The notes below the pieces were generated by a model. It saw nothing but the letters and a program-made list of their open reading frames with translations. It was not told where the DNA came from and searched no databases. From Polynucleobacter necessarius (GTDB lineage Bacteria > Pseudomonadota > Gammaproteobacteria > Burkholderiales > Burkholderiaceae), in the NCBI RefSeq assembly GCF_900095185.1, contig NZ_LT606948.1, positions 1,340,509 through 1,404,508 on the forward strand: a DNA stretch of 64,000 bases, written 5' to 3'. A program made the translations under genes and the position numbers. The stretch's first letter is position 1, and each line of letters begins with the position of its first letter. Below are positions 18,666-29,843 of the stretch, in pieces.

Positions 18666-20368
18666 ATGATTGGAGCGGAAATGCTCGTTCGAGCATTGCA
18701 TAAAGAGGGTGTTGAGTATGTCTGGGGTTACCCCGGCGGTTCAGTCCTCTTTATTTATGATGAAATTTTTAAGCAGGATAAGTTTGAGCACATTCTTGTG
18801 CGCCATGAGCAGGCTGCTGTTCACGCTGCCGATGGATACGCTCGTGCGACCGGTAAGGTTGGGGTTGCATTGGTGACTTCGGGTCCAGGTGTTACGAATG
18901 CCGTAACTGGTATTGCAACCGCCTACACAGACTCGATTCCAATGGTGATTATTAGCGGTAACGTACCGACCAATGCGATTGGTGAGGATGCTTTTCAGGA
19001 AGCTGATACTGTCGGTATCACTCGTCCTGTTGTCAAGCACAATTTCCTTGTCAAGGATGTGAAGGATCTTCCGCTCGTAGTGAAGAAGGCGTTTCATATT
19101 GCCCAGACAGGTCGACCTGGTCCTGTATTGATTGATATTCCAAAGGACGTGTCTGCAGCAAAAGGACCTTTTGTTTACCCAGAGACCTTAGAGATGCGTT
19201 CTTACAACCCAGTTGTCAAGGGTCATGGCGGTCAGATTCGTAAAGCAGTCGCTCTATTGCAAGAAGCGGAGCGCCCATACATCTATACCGGTGGTGGTGT
19301 GATTTTGTCCGATGCCTCTGCAGAATTAAAAGAGTTCGCAGATCTCCTGGGTTATCCCGTTACTAATACCTTGATGGGTTTAGGTGGGTTCCCGGGAACT
19401 AGTCCACAATTCGTGGGTATGCTCGGTATGCATGGAACATATGAAGCGAATATGGCGATGCAACACAGCGACGTATTGATTGCGATTGGCGCGCGTTTCG
19501 ATGACCGCGTGATTGGCAATACTACTCACTTTGCAAGTCATCCACGCAAGATTATTCATATTGATATCGATCCTTCTGTGATCTCGAAGCGTGTAAAGGT
19601 TGATGTTCCTATTGTCGGCAATCTCAAGGAAGTCTTAGTTGAGATGACTACTCAACTCAAAGCAGCTGGACTACGTAAAAACGGTGACAAGATTGCTGCC
19701 TGGTGGGATCAGATTAATGAGTGCCGTAAAAAAGATTGCCTGAAATACGACGAAGCTTCGCAAATTGTAAAGCCGCAGTACGTCGTTCAAAAGCTATGGG
19801 AGCTGACTGGCGGCGATGCATTTATTTGTTCTGATGTAGGTCAGCATCAAATGTGGGCAGCGCAGTTTTATAAATTTGATAAGCCACGTCGTTGGATTAA
19901 TTCGGGCGGTCTTGGCACTATGGGTGTTGGATTGCCATACGCTATGGGCATCAAAAAAGCATTCCCGGAGAAGGAGGTATTTACGATTACGGGTGAAGGC
20001 TCTATTCAGATGTGTATTCAGGAGCTTTCTACCTGCAAACAATACGATACGCCGGTCAAGATTGTCTCTTTGAATAATCGCTATCTGGGTATGGTGCGTC
20101 AGTGGCAAGAATTGACTTATAACAAGCGCTACTCGAGTTCATATATGGACTCTCTGCCTGACTTTGTGAAGTTAGCCGAGTCATATGGCCACATTGGCAT
20201 GCGTATTGAAAAGAAGTCTGATGTAGAAGATGCGCTGAAGGAAGCAATCTGCCTAAAAGATCGCACTGTATTTATGGACTTCCAGACCGATCCAGAGGAA
20301 AACGTTTGGCCTATGGTTCAAGCAGGTAAAGGTATTACTGAAATGCTTTTGGGTAGTGAGGATCTCTA

Positions 20369-20369
<1 letters not shown>
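18666..20369 (+). CDS. ilvB: Acetolactate synthase large subunit
   Basis: The catalytic subunit condenses pyruvate or 2-ketobutyrate with hydroxyethyl-ThDP, the first shared step of valine, leucine and isoleucine synthesis. Motifs: GYPGGSVLFIYDE, the catalytic Glu in LVRHEQAAVHAADGYARATG, the FAD-binding middle domain, and the ThDP motif GEGSIQMCIQELST through LNNRYLGMVRQWQ. From ATG 18666 it is 567 residues. However, the frame is open for 28 more codons to an ATT at 18582, and the only Shine-Dalgarno (AAAGGA, 18567-18572) serves that ATT, so the true start may be there. Overlaps ilvH by one base pair of stop/start. Confidence 0.95.
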
Positions 20370-21927
<1,558 letters not shown>

Positions 21928-21981
21928 GCCGAGAGGTAATTACTTAATTACTTGATGTACATATAAAGGCTCAGAACACAG

Positions 21982-22629
21982 ATGATGTATCCACACCCTA
22001 TTATTGCGAGAGAAGGCTGGCCGTATTTAGTGTTAGTAGGGGTCTTGGCATTGCTGGTTCACTACCTGGGTGGCATTGTAGGGTCATGGCCTTTCTGGAT
22101 CATCTTTATTCTTGTTTTGCAATTCTTTCGCGACCCACAGCGCATTCCTGCTCTGGGTCGTGATTTAGTTCTCTCTCCAGCAGATGGCCGTATTGTTGTA
22201 GTTGAAAAAGCTAATGATCCTTATGCGGGTCGTGAAGCCCTCAAAATTAGCGTGTTTATGAATGTTTTTAATGTGCACTCTAATCGCAGTGCCGTTAATG
22301 GTTTGGTGAAAGAAGTACAGTATTTCCCGGGTAAATTTGTTAATGCAGACTTGGATAAGGCATCAACAGAAAATGAGCGAAATGCGGTCGTAATTGAGGC
22401 CAATGGTCAAATTGTCACCCTCGTTCAAGTAGCCGGTTTAATTGCCCGACGCATTCTCTGTTACATCCATGTTGGAGATCGACTTAAAGCAGGTGAGCGT
22501 TATGGTTTTATTCGCTTCGGTTCGCGTGTAGATGTGTATTTACCTTTAACAGCCGAACCATTAGTCAGTGTTGGTGACAAGGTATTTGCAACCAATACAG
22601 CTTTGGCTAGCTTGCCTGGTTTAGACTGA
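21982..22629 (+). CDS. psd: Phosphatidylserine decarboxylase (short form)
   Basis: Makes phosphatidylethanolamine at the inner membrane. It has two hydrophobic N-terminal segments, LSPADGRI (Asp67 region), [11 protein letters not shown] with the conserved His, and the self-cleavage site FGSR with Gly180-Ser181, where Ser becomes the pyruvoyl cofactor. At 215 residues it is the short psd type found in betaproteobacteria. It precedes pssA, which makes its substrate. Confidence 0.94.
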   Translation: MMYPHPIIAREGWPYLVLVGVLALLVHYLGGIVGSWPFWIIFILVLQFFRDPQRIPALGRDLVLSPADGRIVVVEKANDPYAGREALKISVFMNVFNVHSNRSAVNGLVKEVQYFPGKFVNADLDKASTENERNAVVIEANGQIVTLVQVAGLIARRILCYIHVGDRLKAGERYGFIRFGSRVDVYLPLTAEPLVSVGDKVFATNTALASLPGLD

Positions 22630-22658
22630 TTAGATTCATTACTTACTAGGATATTTTT

Positions 22659-23522
22659 TTGACTACTTTTCGCCGTCGCGGTCGAATAGACCGGAGTCGA
22701 CTCTCTCAGAGAAATGCGTCCTCTTCTGAAAGCCAGTGGGTTGAAGAATTGGGAGATGACGTTGACTATGAAGTAGAGGAATTGCATCCTCAAAAGCCTC
22801 GCTTGCGCAATAAGGGTATTTATCTGTTGCCTAACGCTTTTACTACTGCGGCTCTCTTCTGCGGATTTTTTGCCATCGTTCATGCCATGAATCATCAGTT
22901 TGAAATGGCGGCGATTGCGATTTTTGCATCGCTCGTACTCGATGGGATGGATGGCCGCGTAGCCCGCATGACTAATACTCAAAGCGCTTTTGGCGAACAA
23001 TATGATTCCCTTGCTGACATGGTTTCATTTGGTGTTGCTCCTGCTCTAGTTGCTTATGAATGGGCGTTAAAGGATTTAGGCAAGAGGGGTTGGTTGGCTG
23101 CCTTTACTTACTGTGCTGGAGCTGCATTGCGTCTGGCGCGATTTAATGTAAATACTGGTGTGGTGGATAAGAAATTCTTTCAAGGACTTCCAAGTCCAGC
23201 TGCCGGTGCATTGATGGCTGGATTTATTTGGTTAGCTGATGACAATAAGATTCCCGTTCGTGACACTGCAATTCCTTGGGTAACTTTCTTTATTGCTGTT
23301 TACGCAGGTCTTACTATGGTCTCCAATGCGCGTTTTTATAGTGGAAAAGCCTTGGATGTTCGTTATCGAGTGCCTTTTGGTGTGATGGTTTTAATGATCA
23401 TCACCTTTGTGCTGATATCTTCAAACCCTCCCTTAACCTTATTTGGCTTATTTGTGGTTTATTCCATTTCTGGATATGTTATTTGGGCTTGGGAAAGGCT
23501 AAGTGGTAAGCGATTTAGCTAA
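22659..23522 (+). CDS. pssA: CDP-diacylglycerol--serine O-phosphatidyltransferase
   Basis: An integral membrane enzyme of about 287 residues with around seven hydrophobic segments. The CDP-alcohol phosphatidyltransferase motif is complete: DGRVAR, then eight residues, G, three, D, three, D (about residues 88-110). Downstream LPSPAAGALMAGFIWL is typical of PssA. The start is TTG at 22659, after TAGGATATT. Forms the phosphatidylserine step just ahead of Psd. Confidence 0.93.
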   Translation: MTTFRRRGRIDRSRLSQRNASSSESQWVEELGDDVDYEVEELHPQKPRLRNKGIYLLPNAFTTAALFCGFFAIVHAMNHQFEMAAIAIFASLVLDGMDGRVARMTNTQSAFGEQYDSLADMVSFGVAPALVAYEWALKDLGKRGWLAAFTYCAGAALRLARFNVNTGVVDKKFFQGLPSPAAGALMAGFIWLADDNKIPVRDTAIPWVTFFIAVYAGLTMVSNARFYSGKALDVRYRVPFGVMVLMIITFVLISSNPPLTLFGLFVVYSISGYVIWAWERLSGKRFS

Positions 23523-23550
23523 TTCCTTATTTTTGGGGTATATTTAACCC

Positions 23551-23628
23551 ATGTTGATAAGTTTGTCTTTTTTATTAGATCTTCTTCTGCTAGCACTAAG
23601 CCTAAAGCTTGGGGCGGGTAAGGCCTGA
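23551..23628 (+). CDS. leuL: Leucine-rich leader peptide of leuA
   Basis: A 25-codon frame, MLISLSFLLDLLLLALSLKL and five more residues, in which 11 codons are leucine, with many rare types (TTA, CTA, CTT). It lies between pssA and leuA and is followed by a terminator hairpin at 23670-23699. The run of leucine codons just before a hairpin in front of leuA is the classic layout of attenuation by charged tRNA-Leu. No strong Shine-Dalgarno is seen (GGGG about 13 bases upstream). The gene symbol follows the enteric analogue by function only. Confidence 0.78.
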   Translation: MLISLSFLLDLLLLALSLKLGAGKA

Positions 23629-23699
23629 GTTAATGAGATAGAGAAACTGCATTAACCACCACATACCAGCCCCAGCAATTTGTTGGGGTTTTTGTTTTT
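23607..23699 (+). promoter_or_regulatory. Leucine attenuator with competing hairpins
   Basis: Terminator: CCCC at 23670-23673 and the bases to 23677 pair with those ending GGGG at 23688, followed by TTTTTGTTTTT. Competitor: GCTTGGGGC at 23607-23615, inside the leader-peptide codons, can pair with GCCCCAGC at 23669-23676, the 5' arm of the terminator. A ribosome stalled on the earlier leucine codons would leave the competitor free and block the terminator; a ribosome that reaches the stop codon would cover it. A separate stem, GTTAATG with CATTAAC (23629-23656), lies between. The pairings are seen; the mechanism is inferred. Confidence 0.7.
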
Positions 23700-23745
23700 A
23701 AGATCGAATGAATAAGTTAAGCGGCATTTGAATTGGAGAGTAGTG

Positions 23746-25278
23746 ATGAGCGACAAAGTAATCATTTTTGACACCACCTTGCGTGACGGCGAACAGTCGC
23801 CTGGTGCATCCATGACCAAAGATGAGAAGGTGTGCATTGCACGTCAATTGGAGCGTCTGAAAGTCGATGTGATTGAAGCGGGCTTTGCCGCTAGCTCAGA
23901 AGGGGATTTTCAAGCTATTTCTGCAGTCGCAGCGGCTGTTAAAGATTCCATTGTGTGTTCTTTAGCAAGGGCAAATGATAAGGACATTACACGAGCCTCT
24001 GATGCTCTCAAAGCTGCAAACGCAAAGCGTATCCACGCCTTCTTGGCAACGAGTCCCTTGCATATGGCTGTTAAATTACGCATGGCTCCAGAAGATGTTT
24101 TAGAGCAAGCCAAGCGTTCGATTCGATTTGCACGTAATTTGGCCGCTGATATTGAGTTTTCAGCGGAAGATGGTTATCGCTCAGAAATGGATTTTTTGTC
24201 TAGAGTGGTGGAGGCGGTCATTAATGAGGGGGCTACCACTATCAATATTCCGGATACGGTTGGATATGCAACGCCGGAGTTATATGGCGAATTTATCAAG
24301 ACATTACGTACACGCGTGCTCAACTCAGACAAGGCAATATGGTCCGTACATTGCCATAATGACCTAGGTATGGCAGTTGCTAATTCATTGGCAGGAGTAA
24401 AAATTGGTGGTGCCCGCCAAATTGAGTGCACGATTAATGGTTTAGGAGAGCGTGCTGGGAATACCGCCTTAGAAGAGATCGTGATGTCATTGCGAACTCG
24501 CAAAGACTATTTCGATATGGTTTGTGGAATCGATGCTACCCAAATTGTGCCGGCATCCAAATTGGTTTCTCAAATTACTGGATTTGTGGTTCAGCCCAAT
24601 AAGGCAGTTGTTGGCGCAAATGCGTTTGCACATACCTCTGGAATTCATCAAGATGGTATTTTAAAAAATCGCGACACCTACGAAATTATGCGCGCAGAAG
24701 ATGTGGGCTGGTCTGCTAACAAGATTGTTCTCGGTAAATTATCTGGTCGAAATGCCTTTAAACAACGCCTGCAAGAGTTGGGAATTACGGTTGAGGCCGA
24801 AGCAGATTTAAATGAAGCCTTTATACGATTTAAGACATTGGCTGACCAAAAAGCTGAGATCTTTGATGAAGATATCATTGCCATCATGTCTGATTCTGCG
24901 GCCGCAGAGGAGGGTGAGCACTATAAATTCATATCATTGGAGTCAACACTCTGAAACAGGTGAGCGCCCTAAATCACGCGTAACATTTCGCATGGGTGAA
25001 ACAGAGATTAGCTCTGAGGCTGAAGGAAATGGTCCAGCAGACACGAGTTTGAATACCATTGAGATGGTGGTGCAGAGCAACTGCTTTATTCGGTCAATGC
25101 GATTACTTCTGGAACACGGTCTCAAGGGGAGGTCACGGTACGATTAGCAAAAGGCGGTCGGATTGTGAATGGTGTTGGAACCGACCCCGATATCATTGCC
25201 GCCTCTGCAAAAGCCTATTTATCAGCATTAAATCAGCTGCCTGATCCAAGTCAGGCAAAACTTAATGCCCAGAGATGA
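23746..25278 (+). pseudogene. leuA: 2-Isopropylmalate synthase, catalytic part open, regulatory domain frameshifted
   Basis: The first 402 codons are open and normal: [40 protein letters not shown], and [20 protein letters not shown]. They cover the catalytic TIM barrel and linker subdomains. A frameshift at about 24945 leads to a stop at 24954. The rest of the protein is still recognisable in other frames (ETGERPKSRVTFRMGE; then, after a second shift near 25065, [20 protein letters not shown]) and ends at the TGA at 25278. That missing part is the leucine-binding regulatory domain. The enzyme joins acetyl-CoA to 2-ketoisovalerate in leucine synthesis. A truncated product could still be made. 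Confidence 0.88.
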
Positions 25279-25311
25279 CTCCCTAATAAGGGGGGTCAAT
25301 CGCTTAAGGGT

Positions 25312-25907
25312 TTATTGGTTTAAATCTGTGTTTTTATAGTATTTCTTGCCTTTGCCGGTGATCTCAGCGGCAAGGCCCGAATCTGTCAATTTAGGCATAA
25401 CCGTCTTTTTCATATTTGGCAGCCGCAGTAACCTGCCCACCAAAAGTCCATCCAGAATTAACGAAGTCATTCAATGCTGACTCTGTTTCAAAGACAAAAG
25501 TATTTTGGAATGGCTGGATGTCGATACCTAAACCAGCTTGAACTTCAGTCATCTGCATAAAAGTTGGTTTTTTTGGTTGCTCTATTAACTACAACTCCGC
25601 TTCCTGTGCCACCGCCAGCTATCAAAATTTTCATGCCGAAATTGCTAAACGTTGCATAGCCAGCTGATTTTTCAATTCATACCTTGGCTTTAGGCTGGAC
25701 TTCATAAAGCTGCTTCAGAATTACCTGGTTTTTGATCAAAATATCCTGCCGTTGCTCGGCAATGCTTTTATCTGGACCAAAAAATGACCTAAATTGGGCT
25801 TGAGCTGGCTGGATCAGTCCAAGACCCAGGCAAAAAAAGACGGCTAGTACGTGGTTAAGTGGTAGCGCTATTACTTAAGTTAATGATTTTAAAAGATTAA
25901 ATATCAT
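25312..25907 (-). pseudogene. SYLF-domain (YSC84-like) lipid-binding protein, broken
   Basis: On the minus strand the pieces read HVLAVFFCLGLGLIQPAQAQ (signal peptide), KSIAEQRQDILIKNQVILKQ, KSAGYATFSNFGMKILIAGG and GSGVVVNRATKKT, then, after frame changes, IQPFQNTFVFETESALNDF and GWTFGGQVTAAAKYEKDGY. The end is EITGKGKKYYKNTDLNQ. This is the SYLF family, small exported proteins that bind lipids. An in-frame TGA, at least two frame shifts, a C-terminal deletion and a stop near the N-terminus show it is dead. It occupies the leuA-rpsO gap. Confidence 0.75.
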
Positions 25908-25982
25908 GCATATCTTATTTACATCATACATCATACATTAGACTAGTTTTTGAGCTTGAAATCGATTCTTCTGCCTTAGCTC

Positions 25983-25991
25983 TGCTACAAT
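25983..25991 (+). promoter_or_regulatory. Extended -10 promoter of rpsO
   Basis: TGC followed by TACAAT lies about 100 bases before rpsO in the intergenic region. There is no clear -35 box at the expected place, consistent with an extended -10 promoter. Confidence 0.4.
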
Positions 25992-26093
25992 TCGATGGCT
26001 TTGATTTTTAAAGCTTTTTTGTTTGTTTATGTTTAATAGCACGACACAGTTTGGGTGAAAGCTCAAGTGTTCGCAAGTTAGGAGTATTAAAAA

Positions 26094-26363
26094 ATGGCAG
26101 TTGCTGATATTCAAACGGCGGAAATCGTCAAAGAAAACGCGCGCAGCGCAAACGATACGGGCAGCCCTGAAGTCCAAGTTTCATTGCTAACAGCCCGCAT
26201 CAATGAATTAACCCCCCATTTCAAGGCTAACGCTAAAGATCATCATAGCCGTTGTGGCTTGTTGAAGATGGTTTCACGTCGCCGTCGCCTTTTGGATTAC
26301 CTCAAAGGCAAAGATTGGGATCGCTATCGCGCATTGATTGAGAAATTAGGTCTCCGTAAGTAA
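26094..26363 (+). CDS. rpsO: 30S ribosomal protein S15
   Basis: 89 residues, the family's standard length: [40 protein letters not shown], then [19 protein letters not shown]. It binds 16S rRNA early in small-subunit assembly. TAGGAG precedes the ATG. It lies upstream of pnp, as in most proteobacteria, where the two share processing of one transcript. Confidence 0.97.
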   Translation: MAVADIQTAEIVKENARSANDTGSPEVQVSLLTARINELTPHFKANAKDHHSRCGLLKMVSRRRRLLDYLKGKDWDRYRALIEKLGLRK

Positions 26364-26631
26364 TTCTTATCGGTATGCAATGCCATCTTTCTTAGGGTTG
26401 TTTCTTCGCGGATTCAGTCTTAAGTGGATGGCATGTTTTTTGGGCGTTTCAAGAGCATTGGTGTAGGGGATTGTGTCATTCCAATGAGTTTCTGATGATG
26501 GCTTCAGAACCTCCTTGGAATGGCATCCCTTGTGAACTTCAATCGCTCCAGTGTTGTCGTGACACTGCTTTATCCCACGACAAGCGTAATGCTCATGTGA
26601 GTTTTGCGTGAACAATTTGGAGAAGATCAGA
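26364..26631. other. rpsO-pnp intergenic leader
   Basis: About 268 bases with no believable gene. It holds a small perfect hairpin, CAGTGT and ACACTG around a seven-base loop (26549-26567). In other bacteria the pnp leader is cut by RNase III and controls pnp autogenously; whether this hairpin plays such a part cannot be told here. Confidence 0.4.
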
Positions 26632-28800
26632 ATGACTATGTTTAAAAAAGCAGTAAAAAGTTTTCAATGGGGCAATCATCAAGTAACGATGGAATCTGGC
26701 GAGATTGCTCGTCAAGCTGGTGGTGCAGTAATTGTTAACGTGGATGACACGGTTGTCATGGGTACAGTAGTTGCCTCTAAGTCTGCTAAGACTGGCCAAT
26801 CCTTTTTTCCATTGACAGTTGATTATTTAGAGAAGACATACGCTGCCGGCAAGATACCCGGTGGTTTCTTCCGTCGTGAAGGTCGTCCATCTGAGGGTGA
26901 GACATTGATCTCCCGTTTGATTGACCGCCCTTTACGCCCATTATTCCCAGAAGGTTTCTTGAACGAAGTTCAGGTTGTAGTGCATGTGTTATCTATCAAC
27001 CCCGATGTGCCCTCTGATATTCCAGCATTGATCGCTGCGTCTGCAGCTTTGGCTGTTTCAGGAATTCCTTTTGCTGGCCCAGTAGGTGCAGCACGTGTTG
27101 GCTACGCAAATGGCCAATACCTCTTAAATCCAACTCGCACAGAGCAAACTTCTAGCGAACTTGATTTAATTGTTGCTGGTACACAAGCTGCGGTATTAAT
27201 GGTTGAATCTGAAGCCAATCAATTGTCTGAAGCAGTCATGTTGGGGGCAGTTGTTTATGGTCATGAACAAATGAAAACGGCAATTAATGCCATCAATGAT
27301 CTAGTGCGTGAAGCTGGTAAACCAGAATGGGATTGGACTGCAGCCCCTAAGAATGAACCATTCATCGCTAAGGTGACTGCTTTAGCTGAAGGTCCATTGC
27401 GCGAAGCATATCAAATGCGTCAAAAAGGCGCTCGCTCCGACAAGCTCAAAGAAATCTCTAAAGAAGTAATGGCGACATTGTCTGAAGCGGGCGACGTAGA
27501 CGCTGTTGCTGTTAGCGACATTATGTTTGAAATCGAAGCGAAGATTGTTCGTAGTCAGATTTTGAATGGTGAACCACGTATTGATGGTCGTGATACACGC
27601 ACTGTTCGTCCAATTGAAATTCGTAACGGGGTATTGCCACGTACTCACGGTTCTGCCTTGTTTACTCGTGGCGAAACACAGGCTCTTGTTGTTGCCACTT
27701 TGGGTACACCACGTGACGAGCAAATCATTGACGCACTCGAAGGTGAATATCGCGATCGTTTCATGCTTCACTACAACATGCCTCCATTCGCTACTGGAGA
27801 AACAGGTCGTGTAGGCAGCCCTAAGCGTCGCGAAATTGGTCACGGTCGTTTAGCTAAACGTGCTTTGATTCCAGTATTGCCTAGTCCTGAAGATTTTGCT
27901 TACAGCATTCGTGTGGTTTCAGAAATTACGGAGTCAAACGGCTCTTCTTCAATGGCTTCCGTTTGCGGTGGCTGCTTAGCAATGATGGATGCTGGCGTTC
28001 CAGTCAAAGCACATGTTGCTGGTGTGGCGATGGGCTTGATTTTGGATGGCAATCGTTTTGCTGTGTTGACAGATATCTTGGGTGACGAAGATCATTTAGG
28101 CGATATGGACTTTAAAGTGGCGGGTACTGCAAACGGTATTACTGCACTTCAAATGGACATTAAGGTTCAAGGTATCACTCAAGAAATTATGCAAGTTGCT
28201 TTAGCGCAGGCTAAAGAAGGTCGCTTACATATCTTGAGCAAAATGCAAGAAGCGATGGGTTCAGTTCGTACTGAGTTATCAGCTCATGCTCCACGTATGA
28301 TTTCTTTCAAGATTCATCCAGACAAGATCCGTGAAGTAATCGGTAGGGGTGGTGCAACAATCCAGGCCTTGATTAAAGAAACCGGTTGCAGCATAGACAT
28401 TAAAGATGACGGTACTGTAACAATCGCTTCAACTAGTGCTGAAGGTATGGCTGAAGCAAAAGCACGTATTGAAGGCATTACGGCTGAAGCTGAAGTAGGT
28501 AAGATTTACGAAGGCCCAGTAGTGAAATTGCTTGAATTTGGTGCTTTAGTAAATATTCTGCCTGGTAAAGATGGTCTCTTGCATATTTCTGAAATTTCAA
28601 ATGAACGTGTAAAAGAAGTTAAAGCCTATTTGGCAGAAGGACAAATAGTTCGCGTGAAATTGTTAGCTTCTGATGAACGTGGTCGTTTGCGTTTATCACT
28701 TAAAGCTGCAATGGTTGATGAGGGTGGCACCATCGCTCCCTTAGCTGGAGCTACTGAAGTAGCTGCTGAGGCTGCGCCAGAAGCTGGCGAGCCTGCTTAA
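26632..28800 (+). CDS. pnp: Polynucleotide phosphorylase
   Basis: A 3'-5' phosphorolytic exoribonuclease and degradosome enzyme of about 722 residues. It has two RNase-PH domains (first: [20 protein letters not shown]; second: [15 protein letters not shown] and [19 protein letters not shown]), then a KH domain with [11 protein letters not shown], where most relatives have GKGG, and a C-terminal S1 domain ([20 protein letters not shown]). I start at ATG 26632 ([14 protein letters not shown]) because GGAGAAG lies at the right distance; ATG 26638 is also possible. Intact. Confidence 0.95.
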   Translation: MTMFKKAVKSFQWGNHQVTMESGEIARQAGGAVIVNVDDTVVMGTVVASKSAKTGQSFFPLTVDYLEKTYAAGKIPGGFFRREGRPSEGETLISRLIDRPLRPLFPEGFLNEVQVVVHVLSINPDVPSDIPALIAASAALAVSGIPFAGPVGAARVGYANGQYLLNPTRTEQTSSELDLIVAGTQAAVLMVESEANQLSEAVMLGAVVYGHEQMKTAINAINDLVREAGKPEWDWTAAPKNEPFIAKVTALAEGPLREAYQMRQKGARSDKLKEISKEVMATLSEAGDVDAVAVSDIMFEIEAKIVRSQILNGEPRIDGRDTRTVRPIEIRNGVLPRTHGSALFTRGETQALVVATLGTPRDEQIIDALEGEYRDRFMLHYNMPPFATGETGRVGSPKRREIGHGRLAKRALIPVLPSPEDFAYSIRVVSEITESNGSSSMASVCGGCLAMMDAGVPVKAHVAGVAMGLILDGNRFAVLTDILGDEDHLGDMDFKVAGTANGITALQMDIKVQGITQEIMQVALAQAKEGRLHILSKMQEAMGSVRTELSAHAPRMISFKIHPDKIREVIGRGGATIQALIKETGCSIDIKDDGTVTIASTSAEGMAEAKARIEGITAEAEVGKIYEGPVVKLLEFGALVNILPGKDGLLHISEISNERVKEVKAYLAEGQIVRVKLLASDERGRLRLSLKAAMVDEGGTIAPLAGATEVAAEAAPEAGEPA

Positions 28801-28826
28801 GAACCACAGCAAGCGGGGGAGCATGT

Positions 28827-29825
28827 ATGCGCGTAGTTGAAATCAAAGAATTTGGTCCACCAGATATGCTGGTGCCGACCACTCGTCCGGATCCAGCTGC
28901 CCCCGCTGCTGGCTCTGGCGAAATCTTGATAAAGGTTTTAGCAGCCGGAATTAATCGACCTGATGTTTTGCAGCGCAAAGGTCGCTATCCTGTACCAGCA
29001 GGCGCCTCTAACATTCCCGGTCTTGAAGTTGCTGGTGAAATTGTTGGTGGTGATTTAGCGCATGCTGATAATGTATTTGGTTTGAGGTTTGGTGATAAGG
29101 TTTGTGCTTTAGCGCAGGGTGGCGGCTATGCAGAGTTGTGTACAGCACCAGTTGCGCAATGTTTACCCTATCCAAATGGATTTAGCGATCAAGAGGCGGC
29201 TTCACTACCAGAGACTTTCTATACTGTATGGAGCAATGTCTTCATGCGTGGTGAATTGTCAGAAGGTGAAACCTTATTAGTTCAAGGTGGATCAAGTGGT
29301 ATTGGTGTGACCGCTATTTTGATTGCAAAAGCAATGGGCCATAAGGTCTTTGTAACTGCAGGTACAGATGAAAAATGTGCTGCTTGTGTTGCATTGGGTG
29401 CTGATCTTGTTATTAACTACAAGATACAAGATTTTGTGGAAGAGGTTAAAAAGGCTACGGATGGCAAGGGTGTCAACGTCATTTTGGACATGGTGGCTGG
29501 AGCTTATGTACAAAAAGAAATTGATTGCTTGGCTGACGATGGTCGCATCGTCATAATTGCGATCATGGGTGGCTCTAAGGCAGAGGTGAATACCGGTCAA
29601 ATTTTGCGCCGTCGCCTCACTATTACAGGCTCTACATTGCGTCCACGCCCAGTTTCTTTCAAAAAACAAATCACCAAACAGTTATTCGATATGGTTTGGC
29701 CTTTGTTGAATGCAGGCAAATTAAAGCCAGTTATTTATAAAACCTTTACCTTGGATCAGGCGGCTGATGCCCATGCACTGATGGAATCTTCAGAGCATGT
29801 AGGCAAAATTGTTTTAACTGTTTAG
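28827..29825 (+). CDS. NAD(P)H-quinone oxidoreductase (PIG3/QorA type)
   Basis: A 332-residue medium-chain dehydrogenase without zinc ligands. It begins MRVVEIKEFGPPDMLVP and has GINRPDVLQRKGRYPVPAG and the nucleotide motif QGGSSGIGVTAILIAKAMG, with GRIVIIAIMGGSKAEVNTGQ near the C-terminus, all as in the TP53I3/PIG3 quinone reductases. It reduces quinones with NADPH in the cytoplasm. Located 26 bases after pnp and just before tpiA, an arrangement usual in Burkholderiales. Confidence 0.88.
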   Translation: MRVVEIKEFGPPDMLVPTTRPDPAAPAAGSGEILIKVLAAGINRPDVLQRKGRYPVPAGASNIPGLEVAGEIVGGDLAHADNVFGLRFGDKVCALAQGGGYAELCTAPVAQCLPYPNGFSDQEAASLPETFYTVWSNVFMRGELSEGETLLVQGGSSGIGVTAILIAKAMGHKVFVTAGTDEKCAACVALGADLVINYKIQDFVEEVKKATDGKGVNVILDMVAGAYVQKEIDCLADDGRIVIIAIMGGSKAEVNTGQILRRRLTITGSTLRPRPVSFKKQITKQLFDMVWPLLNAGKLKPVIYKTFTLDQAADAHALMESSEHVGKIVLTV

Positions 29826-29843
29826 GTAAATTCATAAACCCTT

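Noticed and set aside
19794-20108. Long minus-strand open frames inside ilvB, pnp, nuo genes
   Set aside because: They are antisense shadows of strongly conserved genes, with no family resemblance or start signals.
21930-21950. Terminator after ilvC (GTAATT/AATTAC)
   Set aside because: Only six weak A-T rich pairs and no T run; more likely chance.
24900-25100. Programmed frameshifting in leuA
   Set aside because: There are two shifts, no slippery heptamer is evident at either, and the setting is full of plain pseudogenes.
26367-26615. Minus-strand open frame between rpsO and pnp
   Set aside because: Composition is His/Asn-rich with no recognised motif and no ribosome-binding site; treated as noncoding.
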